The notes beneath the pieces were generated by a model, which saw only the letters and a list, made by a program, of their open reading frames with translations, did no database searches and was not told where the DNA came from. Shown here piece after piece: positions 34,241 to 43,092 of a stretch of DNA of 64,000 bases (position 1 is its first letter; each line of letters opens with the position of its first letter). Both the position numbers and the translations under genes were made by a program. Source of the stretch: Dyadobacter diqingensis. GTDB lineage: Bacteria > Bacteroidota > Bacteroidia > Cytophagales > Spirosomataceae. Location: positions 1,374,033 to 1,438,032 of the forward strand of contig NZ_JAMXKF010000001.1 in NCBI RefSeq assembly GCF_024220585.1, written 5' to 3'.

Positions 34241-34338
34241 ATCAGTGGATGATGTTTGAATGGAATAGATTAAAAAAGGTTGAATGCGTAAGCTACAAAG
34301 GACTTATCAAGGTTGCAAGCATTTTACAGACCTTTTTA

Positions 34339-34905
34339 TTATGATAACCTTCTTATGATCAATTTTTTAACGATCTCATAAAAGATATCCGGCTGAAGAG
34401 TCCGCCAGTTGTCGAGCTGCAATGTACCACCAAAATTAAGATAGTAATCCAGCCTGAAACGTTTCCATTCTTCCTCGACGTGCTCCCTGAAATTGACGGC
34501 AGCAATCCAGCCATCCTCAATGTCGTCAAACCACTCGGCATAGTAGTCGTCTTCGGCACCGTGAAAATTCATGATATTTTCACCCAAAAGAATAAACTGG
34601 TTAATGCCTTCATCCACAAGCGGATCAATCACCTGCCGTTTGAAATACATAATATCGTTGTGCAGGGTATCATTCCACTCTCCAAACATCTCGATGATCA
34701 CAAAATGTTTGTTGTAATCAGCATACAGGATTTTAACATAGAGCGTCTCCGAACCAATAGGGTCCCAAAGCGGATGAATGTAGTAACCATAAATCGCGTT
34801 TTCGTAGTAATCGAGGTTATAAGTCCGGCCATAAAACGGCGACCTCCGGTCTCTGCTTGCGACGTAATGTTTTTCCCAGTTATAATATGGCTCAATTTCC
34901 TGCAT
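34339..34905 (-). CDS. Hypothetical protein, aromatic- and acid-rich
   Basis: This 188-residue cytosolic protein begins MQEIEPYYNWEKHYVASRD. It is rich in Tyr, Trp, Asp and Glu (FYGRTYNLDYYENAIYGYYI, IEMFGEWNDTLHNDI, FILLGENIMNFHGAEDDYY, AEWFDDIEDGWIAAVNFREH) and ends with a basic helix (VKKLIIRRLS). The ILLGENIMNFH segment followed by an acidic stretch could be an active-site loop, but I do not recognise the family. It seems to be a conserved Bacteroidota type from its orderly composition. It lies 98 bases before the helical-repeat gene on the same strand, so they could be co-transcribed; a terminator separates it from the DUF1080 gene upstream. Confidence 0.7.
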   Translation of the reverse strand: MQEIEPYYNWEKHYVASRDRRSPFYGRTYNLDYYENAIYGYYIHPLWDPIGSETLYVKILYADYNKHFVIIEMFGEWNDTLHNDIMYFKRQVIDPLVDEGINQFILLGENIMNFHGAEDDYYAEWFDDIEDGWIAAVNFREHVEEEWKRFRLDYYLNFGGTLQLDNWRTLQPDIFYEIVKKLIIRRLS

Positions 34906-34998
34906 GATTCCAATCGTTGAATAAGGTAAAATTCAGGAATGCGATCCCTCAAAATTAGAACAAAAAAGGGGTTTAAGGTGGTTCAGCGCGAGGGGCAT

Positions 34999-35036
34999 AA
35001 AAAAGAGAAGTCAAGTTTTGAAAACTTGACTTCTCT
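34999..35036 (-). terminator. Intrinsic terminator of the DUF1080 gene
   Basis: AGAGAAGTCAAGTTTT and AAAACTTGACTTCTCT are perfect 16-base arms around one base; on the minus strand TTTTTT follows. A shortened third copy of the arm (GTTGACTTCT) lies at about 35047-35056. Confidence 0.85.
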
Positions 35037-35076
35037 AATTCTTCGAAAGTTGACTTCTTTGGTCCCTATCCAAAAA

Positions 35077-35841
35077 CTATATTTCGCGGATCCAGATATT
35101 ACGGAAACTCGTTGTGTTGTTGTGATCCTGCAATTTGATCGGGCCTGCACCATGCGGTGTAATATTAGGCTGACCAACGTAAGGCGTAGTACCCTGAATA
35201 GCCGTATGGTTCTGAACCACTACACCATTATGGATTACGGTAATGTAAGGTGGAATGGTCATTTGTCCATCCTTATTGAAATGCGGCGCTGTGTACACAA
35301 CGTCATAAGTCTGCCACTCACCTGGTCCAACAGTTGCATTTACCAGAGGCATCGTTTGTTTGTAAATTGAACCAGCCTGTCCGTTTGAATACGTCGGGTT
35401 ATTGTAGCTGTCAAGTACCTGAAGCTCGTAAATTCCCTGCATAAAAATACCGCTGTTACCGCGTCCCTGGCCGCTTCCTTCAACCTTTGCAGGCGTGCGC
35501 CACTCGATATGAAGCTGATAATCTGTGAAAGTCTTTTTTGTCTGGATATCGCCTTTTTTAGGCGCACATGTCAGCGTGCCGTCAGCCACCGTCCATGGTG
35601 CCGGGCCATTGCCCTCATTTCCTGAAACCCACTGATCCAGATTTTTACCGTCAAATAAAACGATAGCATCCGAAGGCGCAGTAAATCCTGAAACCGCAGC
35701 TGAACCTTTACCAGGCGTTACTAAGCGTGGAACCGGAGTCCATAATTCGCTTGACTCAGGTGTTTGTTTTGAGGGCTGTAACTGTGCATGTGATGCAGCT
35801 GCTGTCAAAATACCAGCCACAATCATTGTAATTTTTTTCAT
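35077..35841 (-). CDS. DUF1080 (3-keto-disaccharide-hydrolase-like) secreted protein
   Basis: A 254-residue protein with a signal peptide (ending ASHAQ). The DUF1080 concanavalin-like fold shows AIVLFDGKNLDQWVSG, WTVADGTLTCAPKKGDIQT, DYQLHIEWRTP, GNSGIFMQGIYELQVLDSYN, GEWQTYDVVYTAPHF and the closing FRNIWIREI. Some DUF1080 proteins cleave 3-keto-glycosides by elimination after C3 oxidation; others are untested. It is divergently arranged to the GH92 gene, sharing a 254-base control region that contains a LacI-type operator and a weaker AATCGATT core close to its own start. This suggests joint control with the PUL to the right. Confidence 0.88.
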   Translation of the reverse strand: MKKITMIVAGILTAAASHAQLQPSKQTPESSELWTPVPRLVTPGKGSAAVSGFTAPSDAIVLFDGKNLDQWVSGNEGNGPAPWTVADGTLTCAPKKGDIQTKKTFTDYQLHIEWRTPAKVEGSGQGRGNSGIFMQGIYELQVLDSYNNPTYSNGQAGSIYKQTMPLVNATVGPGEWQTYDVVYTAPHFNKDGQMTIPPYITVIHNGVVVQNHTAIQGTTPYVGQPNITPHGAGPIKLQDHNNTTSFRNIWIREI

Positions 35842-36039
35842 AGATTATCAATCGATTTTTATTTGGAAATTATAAGGTTAAAAAAATACTGATTTACTCA
35901 TTTTCCGGGAAAGCGGGTATATTCATTGTTGTCGAACAAAAAACTAATAAACGTTAACTTTCCTTAGAGATTTCAAATTTAGGCGTCTTGAATTGTATAA
36001 TTAGCACAAATTTTAAAAATATAAATTGCTTACCCGCTT

Positions 36040-36055
36040 GCTAAAACGTTTTATT
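36040..36055. promoter_or_regulatory. LacI-type operator between the DUF1080 and GH92 genes
   Basis: GCTAAAACGTTTTATT, with a perfect inner palindrome TAAAACGTTTTA at 36042-36053 and the central CG step typical of LacI-family sites. It shares its left half GCTAAA with the perfect site at 39804-39819. A weaker core (TCAATCGATTTTT, about 35848-35860) lies nearer to the DUF1080 start. Confidence 0.65.
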
Positions 36056-36095
36056 TATACTTTTAACCCAAAGTTAATCTTGACCTGCACCTTTT

Positions 36096-38456
36096 ATGCG
36101 TCCATTTTCCATAAACAGCAATAGTAAAATTACGTTGCGTAAACTGCTTTCGGCGGCTGCTATCTTTGCCTCGCTGCATGTTTCTGCCCAAAAATCCACA
36201 GAAAATTATGTCCGTTATGCCAATCCGCTGATCGGGACTGCAAAAATGGGACATACCTATCCGGGGGCAACGGTCCCTTTTGGTATGGTTCAGCTAAGCC
36301 CCGATACCGACACACTGCCCTATGGCGTGAAGGGAAAGTATAATCCGGATGTTTACAAATTCTGTGCGGGTTATCAGTACGACAGTAAAACGATTGTCGG
36401 TTTCAGCCACACGCATTTCAGCGGAACGGGTCATTCAGACCTGGGAGATTTCCTGATCATGCCCACAACAGGAAAACTGCAACTGAACAGCGGAACCGAA
36501 GACAAACCTGAAAACGGCTATCGTTCTGCTTTTTCGCATAAAAATGAAGTGGCAGAGCCCTCCTATTATAAGGTAAAACTCGACGACCATAACATCACCG
36601 CAGAACTGACTGCCAGTAACCGCGTGGGAATGCACCAATATACTTTCCCAAAATCAGACGAAGCCCATATCATTCTGGACCTGATGGCCGGGATTTATCA
36701 ATACGACAACAAGAACGTCTGGACTTTTGTACGTGTTGAAAATGATACGCTGATAACCGGTTTTCGCCAGACCAATGGCTGGGCGAGAACACGGACAGTT
36801 TATTTTGCCATGACGTTCAGCAAGCCGTTCCGTACTTATGGGACCAAAATTGATGATAACAATGTCTACAAAGGTTTCTGGAAAAAATTTGATCAGGAAC
36901 ATAACTTCCCGGAAGTAGCCGGGAGAAACCTGAAAATGTATTTCGATTTCCAGACCGCGGAAAACGAAAAGATCAAAATCAAATTTGCAATCTCTCCTGT
37001 GAGCACGCAGGGCGCTCTGGCGAACATGAAAGCCGAAATACCGCATTGGGATTTTGACCGTGTAAAAACGGAAGGACAGGCGCTTTGGAACAAGGAATTC
37101 AATAAAGTGGCTGTAAAAACGATCAATGAAGATGATAAGGTGAATTTTTATACTGCATTGTATCATTCATTTTTAGGCCCGACCACTTATATGGATGTGG
37201 ACGGATCTTACAAAGGTCTGGATATGAATATTTATAAAACGGATGGATCGACCAATTATACGAGTTTCTCCCTTTGGGATACCTACCGGACACTGCATCC
37301 GCTTTTCAACGTCTTGCAGCCGGCACGAAATGCCGATATGATCAAATCCATGCTGGCACACTATAACCAGAGCGTTCATAAAATGCTTCCGGTTTGGTCG
37401 CATTATGCCAATGAAAACTGGTGTATGATCGGCTACCATTCCGTACCGGTCATTGCGGATGCGGTGATTAAAGGCAATGCAAATTTTGACGTAAACAAGG
37501 CGCTGGAAGCTTGTGTGACCACAGCCAGAAACAAATATTATGACGGCCTGAACTACTACATGGAGAAAGGTTTTGTGCCGGACGACAAAAATTCATCATC
37601 GGTTTCCAAGACTCTGGAATATGCCTACGACGACTGGTGTATTGCCCAGATGGCGAAAAAACTGGGCCGTAATGATATTTACGAAGAGTTCAGCAAGCGT
37701 GCCAATAACTATAAAAATGTCTACGATCCGTCCATCGGATTTATGCGTCCGAAACTGAACGACGGCAGCTGGCGTAAAGACTTTGACCCGTTGGATACAC
37801 ACGGACAAGGTTTTATCGAAGGAAATTCCTGGAATTACAGTTTGTACGTGCCCCAGGCACCGGCTGAAATGATCGAACTGATGGGTGGCAAGAAACGGTT
37901 CACCACACATCTCGATTCGCTTTTCAGCATGAATTTGCCGGATAAATATTTCGAAAACACGGAAGATATCTCCCGCGAAGGCATTATCGGAAATTATGTG
38001 CACGGCAATGAGCCCTCTCACCACGTGGCATATCTTTACAACTGGCTTGACCAACCATGGAAAACAGAGGATAAAATCCGGATGATTTTGAAAGCCATGT
38101 ACAAACCAACCATTGATGGTCTGGGTGGCAATGATGATTTCGGACAAATGAGCGCCTGGTTTATTTTCAGCTCCCTTGGTTTTTACCCGGTTGCGCCCGG
38201 TTCTGACCAATATATCATCGGCAGCCCGGCGGTACAAAATGCAAAACTGAACCTTGAAAATGGTAAAACTTTTGAAATTGATGTAAAAGACCAGGCCGAC
38301 AAAAATGTCTACATTCAGAAAATAGAACTGAACGGTAAAGTTTTGACGCGCAATTACATCACACATGCCGAAATCATGGACGGAGGGCAGATTAAATTCT
38401 ATATGGGTGCCAAGCCAAATAAGAAAAGAGTAACAGCAGAAGCGATTAAGAAATGA
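36096..38456 (+). CDS. GH92 family glycosidase (exo-alpha-mannosidase type)
   Basis: A 786-residue protein with a signal peptide (about 1-32, ending HVSAQ). GH92 signatures are VRYANPLIGTAKMGHTYPG then ATVPFGMVQLSPDT, FSHTHFSGTGHSDLGD, SLWDTYRTLHPLFNVLQP, GYHSVPVIADAVIKG, FIEGNSWNYSLYVPQ, GNEPSHHVAYLYNW and GGNDDFGQMSAWFIFSSLGF. These enzymes are Ca-dependent inverting alpha-mannosidases acting on N-glycan or fungal mannan side chains, although some accept other sugars. It is likely periplasmic. A LacI-type operator lies 40 bases before the ATG, and a terminator hairpin follows. Confidence 0.95.
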   Translation: MRPFSINSNSKITLRKLLSAAAIFASLHVSAQKSTENYVRYANPLIGTAKMGHTYPGATVPFGMVQLSPDTDTLPYGVKGKYNPDVYKFCAGYQYDSKTIVGFSHTHFSGTGHSDLGDFLIMPTTGKLQLNSGTEDKPENGYRSAFSHKNEVAEPSYYKVKLDDHNITAELTASNRVGMHQYTFPKSDEAHIILDLMAGIYQYDNKNVWTFVRVENDTLITGFRQTNGWARTRTVYFAMTFSKPFRTYGTKIDDNNVYKGFWKKFDQEHNFPEVAGRNLKMYFDFQTAENEKIKIKFAISPVSTQGALANMKAEIPHWDFDRVKTEGQALWNKEFNKVAVKTINEDDKVNFYTALYHSFLGPTTYMDVDGSYKGLDMNIYKTDGSTNYTSFSLWDTYRTLHPLFNVLQPARNADMIKSMLAHYNQSVHKMLPVWSHYANENWCMIGYHSVPVIADAVIKGNANFDVNKALEACVTTARNKYYDGLNYYMEKGFVPDDKNSSSVSKTLEYAYDDWCIAQMAKKLGRNDIYEEFSKRANNYKNVYDPSIGFMRPKLNDGSWRKDFDPLDTHGQGFIEGNSWNYSLYVPQAPAEMIELMGGKKRFTTHLDSLFSMNLPDKYFENTEDISREGIIGNYVHGNEPSHHVAYLYNWLDQPWKTEDKIRMILKAMYKPTIDGLGGNDDFGQMSAWFIFSSLGFYPVAPGSDQYIIGSPAVQNAKLNLENGKTFEIDVKDQADKNVYIQKIELNGKVLTRNYITHAEIMDGGQIKFYMGAKPNKKRVTAEAIKK

Positions 38457-38498
38457 TTGTGTATATTGCTTTCTGAATTTTTTATATAAAAATAACTT

Positions 38499-38546
38499 AA
38501 ATGAAAATTCATTGGGATCAAGTGGTTCTGATGAATTTTCATTTTT
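38499..38546 (+). terminator. Terminator of the GH92 gene
   Basis: AAATGAAAATTCAT (38499-38512) and ATGAATTTTCATTT (38531-38544) form a perfect 14-bp stem, followed by T residues. It is AT-rich, so moderate in strength. Confidence 0.6.
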
Positions 38547-38567
38547 ATTCTATCCATATTTGTAATA

Positions 38568-39605
38568 ATGCCGGCCAGTAAGACGAGTAAAAAACTTTCC
38601 ATCCGTGACATCGGACGAGAATTAGGGATATCCATAACCACGGTATCCTTCATTTTGAATGGGAAAGCAAAGGAGAAAAGGATCAGTGAGGCACTTACTG
38701 AAAAGGTTCTGAAATTTGTAGAAGAGGTTAATTTCAAACCCAACATGATGGCGCAGGGATTGCGGACGGGAAAGTCCAAAATCATTTGCCTCATGGTTGA
38801 AGATATCTCCAACAACCTTCTTTTCGCCCAGGTGGCGCGCCTTATTGAAGAGGAAGCGCACAACAAGGGTTACCGGATTATTTATTGCAGCACCGACAAC
38901 AAAAAGGAAAAAGCGCTGGAACTGATCCGCCTGTTCCGCGACCGCTCAATTGATGGCTACATCATCACTCCTCCCGAAGGAATCGAAAATGAAGTACAAT
39001 CGCTGATCAACGAAGGCATTCCGGTTGTTTTGATCGACCGCAACCTGCCCAAGCTGAAATGCAGCCATGTGGTGATTGAAAACCTGAACAGCACCAATGA
39101 GGCCATCAATCACCTGATCGCAAATGGCTTTAAAAATATCGCTTTTGTAACGCTGGATTCAGAACAGACCCAGATGGCAGACCGTTTGGGCGGTTACGAG
39201 AAAGCCTTATCGGATCACGGCTTAAAACCTTACATTAAAAAACTTGGTTTCCACGAAAGCCCCGAGCAGAATATCCGTGAAATTGTCTCCTTCCTTGGGG
39301 AAAATAAAAATATTGACGCTGTTTTCTTTGCCACCAACTACATCGGGGTCTGGGGTCTCCAGGCCATCAAAATTCTCAATCTGCGTATTCCGGATGACAT
39401 TGCCGTCATTTCTTTCGACGATCAGGACCTTTTCAAATTTTACAGTCCTTCCATCACGGTCGTGGCCCAGCCCGTACCGGACATTTCCAATCACATTATC
39501 AAATTGATGCTTAACGCACTGGAAGAAAAAGATACAGGCGTACACGAAATTGTTTTACCTGCAAAACTGATTGTAAGAGAGTCTTCTTCACTAAAAAACA
39601 CCTGA
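38568..39605 (+). CDS. LacI-family transcriptional regulator of the adjacent PUL
   Basis: This 345-residue protein has the LacI headpiece LSIRDIGRELGISITTVSFIL followed by NGKAKEKRIS, the hinge NFKPNMMAQGLRTGKS, and a periplasmic-binding-like core: IICLMVEDISNNLLFAQVAR, IDGYIITPPEGIENEV, GIPVVLIDRNLP, DAVFFATNYIGVWGLQAIK, and IPDDIAVISFDDQDLFKFYS with the conserved ISFDD signature. It sits between the GH92 gene and the susC operon. Related palindromes before GH92 and twice before susC make it the natural regulator of both, releasing DNA when it binds a sugar. Its own promoter shows no such site. Confidence 0.93.
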   Translation: MPASKTSKKLSIRDIGRELGISITTVSFILNGKAKEKRISEALTEKVLKFVEEVNFKPNMMAQGLRTGKSKIICLMVEDISNNLLFAQVARLIEEEAHNKGYRIIYCSTDNKKEKALELIRLFRDRSIDGYIITPPEGIENEVQSLINEGIPVVLIDRNLPKLKCSHVVIENLNSTNEAINHLIANGFKNIAFVTLDSEQTQMADRLGGYEKALSDHGLKPYIKKLGFHESPEQNIREIVSFLGENKNIDAVFFATNYIGVWGLQAIKILNLRIPDDIAVISFDDQDLFKFYSPSITVVAQPVPDISNHIIKLMLNALEEKDTGVHEIVLPAKLIVRESSSLKNT

Positions 39606-39803
39606 AAAATCCTATCTGTAAACATGTAATTTCGAGATAACATTTGCATGATACTAAGATAACATTTAACTTGGCATCCAAATTGGAGCCAAGAGTTCTT
39701 GTTATGCCGCTCCCGGAATCAGACATTGATTCTATATAAAATCCCTACTATTTCTGTTTTTATTACAATTTATTAAAAACAAAACATTTAAAAATAGAAA
39801 AAT

Positions 39804-39819
39804 GCTAAATCGATTTAGC
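39804..39819. promoter_or_regulatory. LacI-type operator, perfect palindrome
   Basis: GCTAAATCGATTTAGC is a perfect 16-base palindrome with central CG, about 195 bases before susC. It defines the consensus that the sites at 36040 and 39966 match. Confidence 0.75.
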
Positions 39820-39965
39820 GATATTATAGAAATGTAACTTTTAAAATATTACAAAAACAAGAAATAGTTAGGCTTACACATAATTTCTTATTTCAACCAA
39901 TCCCTTATAAACTTTTGTAAACCCATGAAAATAAAATAATTCCCTGCTCACTTAGTTAAAATTTA

Positions 39966-39979
39966 CTAAAACGATTTAG
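39966..39979. promoter_or_regulatory. LacI-type operator, promoter-proximal
   Basis: CTAAAACGATTTAG differs from the perfect site only at one inner position. It lies 35 bases before the susC ATG and about 160 bases from the perfect site, a spacing that would allow looping between two bound tetramers or dimers. Confidence 0.65.
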
Positions 39980-40014
39980 CGCCTATCAATTATTCTTAAA
40001 CAGATCTAAGTTTC

Positions 40015-43000
40015 ATGAAAAGAAAAGTACTCGTAAATCATTTCAGGCCCAGAAGCGGGAAATTCCGGATGTTATGCCTGAGTTCCCTATCACTGGCCCT
40101 ATGTTTTTCCGCACCGGCAACCCATGCTGAAAACGGAAAAAAAATGGTGACTCCATTGATTACGAACAATGCTTCGGCAGAAGACATTCAGGTAAAAGGG
40201 AAGGTAGTTAGTGCCAAAGACAAAAGTGGTCTGCCTGGTGTTTCCGTTATCGTAAAGGGAACTTCCAAAGGTGTTACTACCGATATTGACGGAAACTACT
40301 CCATTGCAGTAGGCAGCGCACAGGACGTGTTGGTCTTCTCATTTGTAGGAAGCATCACGCAAGAAGTTGCCGTAGGTACCAAATCAGTAATCGATGTAGA
40401 CCTGGCTGAAAACGCAAAATTGCTTGACGAGGTTGTGGTTGTAGGGTATGGTACCCAAACGAGAGAAAGAACCACTTCGGCAATTGCCAACATTACTTCT
40501 GACAACTTCAACAGATCCGGTGCACGTAACGCGATGGACCTTATCCAGGGAAAAGTTGCCGGTTTGAGCATCAACAGAAGCGGTTCTAACCCAAATTCGG
40601 GCGTTTCCATGCAGCTGCGTGGGGTGACGTCGCTTACAGGTGGTTTGGCTCCGCTTGTCGTTATTGACGGTATCCCGGGTGGTAACCTGGATCTTTTGCA
40701 ACAGGACGACGTTGAGTCGATCAGTGTTTTGAAAGATGGTTCTGCGGCAGCTATTTATGGTACACGTGCCAATGGTGGTGTAATTCTGGTAACAACCAAA
40801 AAAGGAAAAGCCGGCAACGCGAAGTTCGATTACAATACTTATTTCAGAAAGGAATATGTGCGTAACCGTCCTGACTTCATGAATGCTGACCAGTACCGCG
40901 CCAAAATTTCCGAAGGTATCATTCCAAAAAGCGCTGATTATGGTTCTACAACGGATGCATACGATGCTTTGATCAACCACGGTAATCTTAGCCAAAACCA
41001 TAACCTGGCGATGTCGGGTGGTGGAAAAAGCACAACATACCGCGCAAGTCTTTACTATCAGGATTTACAGGGTATTGCAAAAGAAAATGGTCGTAAACAA
41101 TATGGCGGTCGTTTAAGCATCATGCAAACCGGTTTGAAAGACCGTTTGACAGCGCAGGTTAACTTGGCAACCAACTTCAACAAAGCCAACCGTTTAGGTG
41201 GCGGCGGCTGGGAAGGTTCGCTGGTTAGAAACCCGACTTTGTCATTCTACAATCCTGACGGGACTTATTACTTCGAGCAAACAAGTACCAACGAAGTAGC
41301 ACGTTTGAAACAGGAAACAAACCGTCGTCAACAGCAGACAACTTCGGCTGATGCGAAGTTGAATCTGGAAATTATCCCTGGTTTACAGGCGTCTATTTTC
41401 GGAGCCGTGCAGCGTGACAGCTATGTTGATGGTGCTTACCGCTCTCTTGCTTCTGAATTTTCAAAAGAAAACGACGTGTATCCAAACGGAGGTTATGCAT
41501 CCAGAAATACCTATCTGAAAAATAACTATACGGTTGAACCGACAATCTCTTTTGACAAAACATTTGGTACGAACCACACCATCAATGCCGTGGGAGGTTA
41601 CAGTTATCAATATGCTGTCGAAGAAAACTTTGCAGCGGCTAACTATGGTTTTGTGAATGACATTTTCGAAGAAAACAACCTGGGCGCTGGAAATCAGCTT
41701 GTTGTAGGAAAAGCGACCATGAGTAGCGGAAAAGGTGATAACACCCTGATCGCATTCTTTGGAAGAGCCAACTACTCTTTCGCTGATAAATACATGGTTT
41801 CTTTGATTCTTCGTCATGAAGGTTCTTCCCGTTTCGGTGTGAACAACAAATGGGGAAATTTCCCGGCTGCGTCTGTGGGCTGGAACCTGAGCAAGGAGAA
41901 ATTCATGGAAAACATCAAATTCGTAAACAGTCTTAAATTAAGAGCCGGATTTGGGGTAACAGGTAACCAGGAGATTGCGAACTATTCTTCGCTTGTTACA
42001 TTGGGAACCGGTGGTGTGTACATCAACCCCGATGGAGAATGGAGACAAACTTACGGTCCTAACAGAAACCCGAACCCGAATCTTAAATGGGAACGTAAAA
42101 AAGAATATAACCTTGGTGTTGACTTCGCTGTATTGAACAAAAGATTGAGCGGATCTCTTGATGTCTTCAAACGTGTTACCAGCGATCTGTTGTATGAGTA
42201 TACATCACAGTTGCCTCCATTCGTACGTGAGACGATTTATACCAACGTAGGTTCTATTTCTAATAAAGGTATCGAACTTACTTTGAGTGGTGTGGCTGTT
42301 AAAACAAACGATTTCAGCTGGAATATCGATGCAACCGGAAGTTATGTTACAAACCGGGCTGACGATCTATCCAACGATGTATTTAAAGTAGAAGCAATTT
42401 CTACGTCCAGCATCGGTGGCTACGGAGCCCTGGGACAAGCAATCCGCATCGAACAAGGCGGAAAACTGGGTAACTTCTACGGAAAGCGTTTTGCCGGATT
42501 TACAGAAGACGGAAAATGGTTGTTCTATAACCGTAAAGGCGAAAAAGTAAGATTCGATCAGATCAATAACTCAAACGATCCTAACGTATCAGATCTTTCT
42601 GTGATCGGGAATGCTATTCCAAAGATCAACGCATCGTTGACCAACAACTTTACCTACAAAAATTTAAGTCTTCGTGTGTTCCTGAGAGGCCGTTTCGACT
42701 ACGACATTCTGAACACGATGGACCTTTCTTATGGCAACAAAGTTTCGCTTCCAAACAATTTGCTGAACAGCGCTTTTGGAAAAAATGCAAAGCTTAATGA
42801 TACGTACCAGTACTCTGACTACTACCTGGAATCGGGAAGTTTCCTAAAACTTGACGAGATCACTTTGAGCTACAATTTCAATCTTAAAAGTGATATTATC
42901 CGCTCTCTTCGTGTGTACGCAACAGCATCAAACCTTGCCACATTTACCAAGTACACAGGTAACGATCCTGACTTCGTAAATGACACAGGTCTTGGAAGAG

Positions 43001-43092
43001 AAGACGACGAACAACGCCGCTTAGGTATTGACGGTCGCAGCGCTTACCCGAACACCCGTTCCTTCTTAGTAGGTCTTAGTTTTGGTTTTTAA
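40015..43092 (+). CDS. SusC/RagA TonB-dependent transporter of the LacI-controlled PUL
   Basis: This 1025-residue protein has an extended N-terminus (MKRKVLVNHFRPRSGKFRML) before the signal core, cut near THAEN. The regulatory-like domain follows (IQVKGKVVSAKDKSGLPGVS to VIDVDLAENAKLLDE), then the plug with VVVVGYGTQTRERTTSAI, LAPLVVIDGIPGG, DDVESISVLKDGSAAAIYG and NGGVILVTTKKG. The barrel ends FLVGLSFGF. This is the classical glycan SusC type (VVVGYG), unlike the two VTALGI-type transporters elsewhere in the window. Two LacI-type operators precede it. The downstream susD overlaps its stop codon by one base (TAATG). Confidence 0.95.
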   Translation: MKRKVLVNHFRPRSGKFRMLCLSSLSLALCFSAPATHAENGKKMVTPLITNNASAEDIQVKGKVVSAKDKSGLPGVSVIVKGTSKGVTTDIDGNYSIAVGSAQDVLVFSFVGSITQEVAVGTKSVIDVDLAENAKLLDEVVVVGYGTQTRERTTSAIANITSDNFNRSGARNAMDLIQGKVAGLSINRSGSNPNSGVSMQLRGVTSLTGGLAPLVVIDGIPGGNLDLLQQDDVESISVLKDGSAAAIYGTRANGGVILVTTKKGKAGNAKFDYNTYFRKEYVRNRPDFMNADQYRAKISEGIIPKSADYGSTTDAYDALINHGNLSQNHNLAMSGGGKSTTYRASLYYQDLQGIAKENGRKQYGGRLSIMQTGLKDRLTAQVNLATNFNKANRLGGGGWEGSLVRNPTLSFYNPDGTYYFEQTSTNEVARLKQETNRRQQQTTSADAKLNLEIIPGLQASIFGAVQRDSYVDGAYRSLASEFSKENDVYPNGGYASRNTYLKNNYTVEPTISFDKTFGTNHTINAVGGYSYQYAVEENFAAANYGFVNDIFEENNLGAGNQLVVGKATMSSGKGDNTLIAFFGRANYSFADKYMVSLILRHEGSSRFGVNNKWGNFPAASVGWNLSKEKFMENIKFVNSLKLRAGFGVTGNQEIANYSSLVTLGTGGVYINPDGEWRQTYGPNRNPNPNLKWERKKEYNLGVDFAVLNKRLSGSLDVFKRVTSDLLYEYTSQLPPFVRETIYTNVGSISNKGIELTLSGVAVKTNDFSWNIDATGSYVTNRADDLSNDVFKVEAISTSSIGGYGALGQAIRIEQGGKLGNFYGKRFAGFTEDGKWLFYNRKGEKVRFDQINNSNDPNVSDLSVIGNAIPKINASLTNNFTYKNLSLRVFLRGRFDYDILNTMDLSYGNKVSLPNNLLNSAFGKNAKLNDTYQYSDYYLESGSFLKLDEITLSYNFNLKSDIIRSLRVYATASNLATFTKYTGNDPDFVNDTGLGREDDEQRRLGIDGRSAYPNTRSFLVGLSFGF

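Larger units (their letters stand above)
39606..40014. other. Control region upstream of the susC-led PUL operon
   Basis: This 409-base AT-rich stretch has no gene. It contains a hairpin CTTGGC-a-TCCA / TGGA-GCCAAG at 39670-39693, possibly the lacI terminator. A direct repeat GATAACATTT occurs at 39636-39645 and 39658-39667, exactly 22 bases apart. Two LacI-type palindromes are listed separately. No exact TAnnTTTG promoter was found, although TATAAACTTTTG near 39910 is close. Confidence 0.55.

Noticed and set aside
33698..34252. Two long plus-strand frames opposite the helical-repeat gene (184 and 168 codons)
   Set aside because: They mirror a low-complexity GAA/GCT/AAA codon pattern. One frame is Phe/Leu/Cys-rich nonsense and the other is Ser/Thr/Ala repeats, with no start context or domain.
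36654..38366. Antisense frames of 170 and 256 codons inside the GH92 gene
   Set aside because: The GH92 frame carries clear family motifs throughout; the opposite frames have none.
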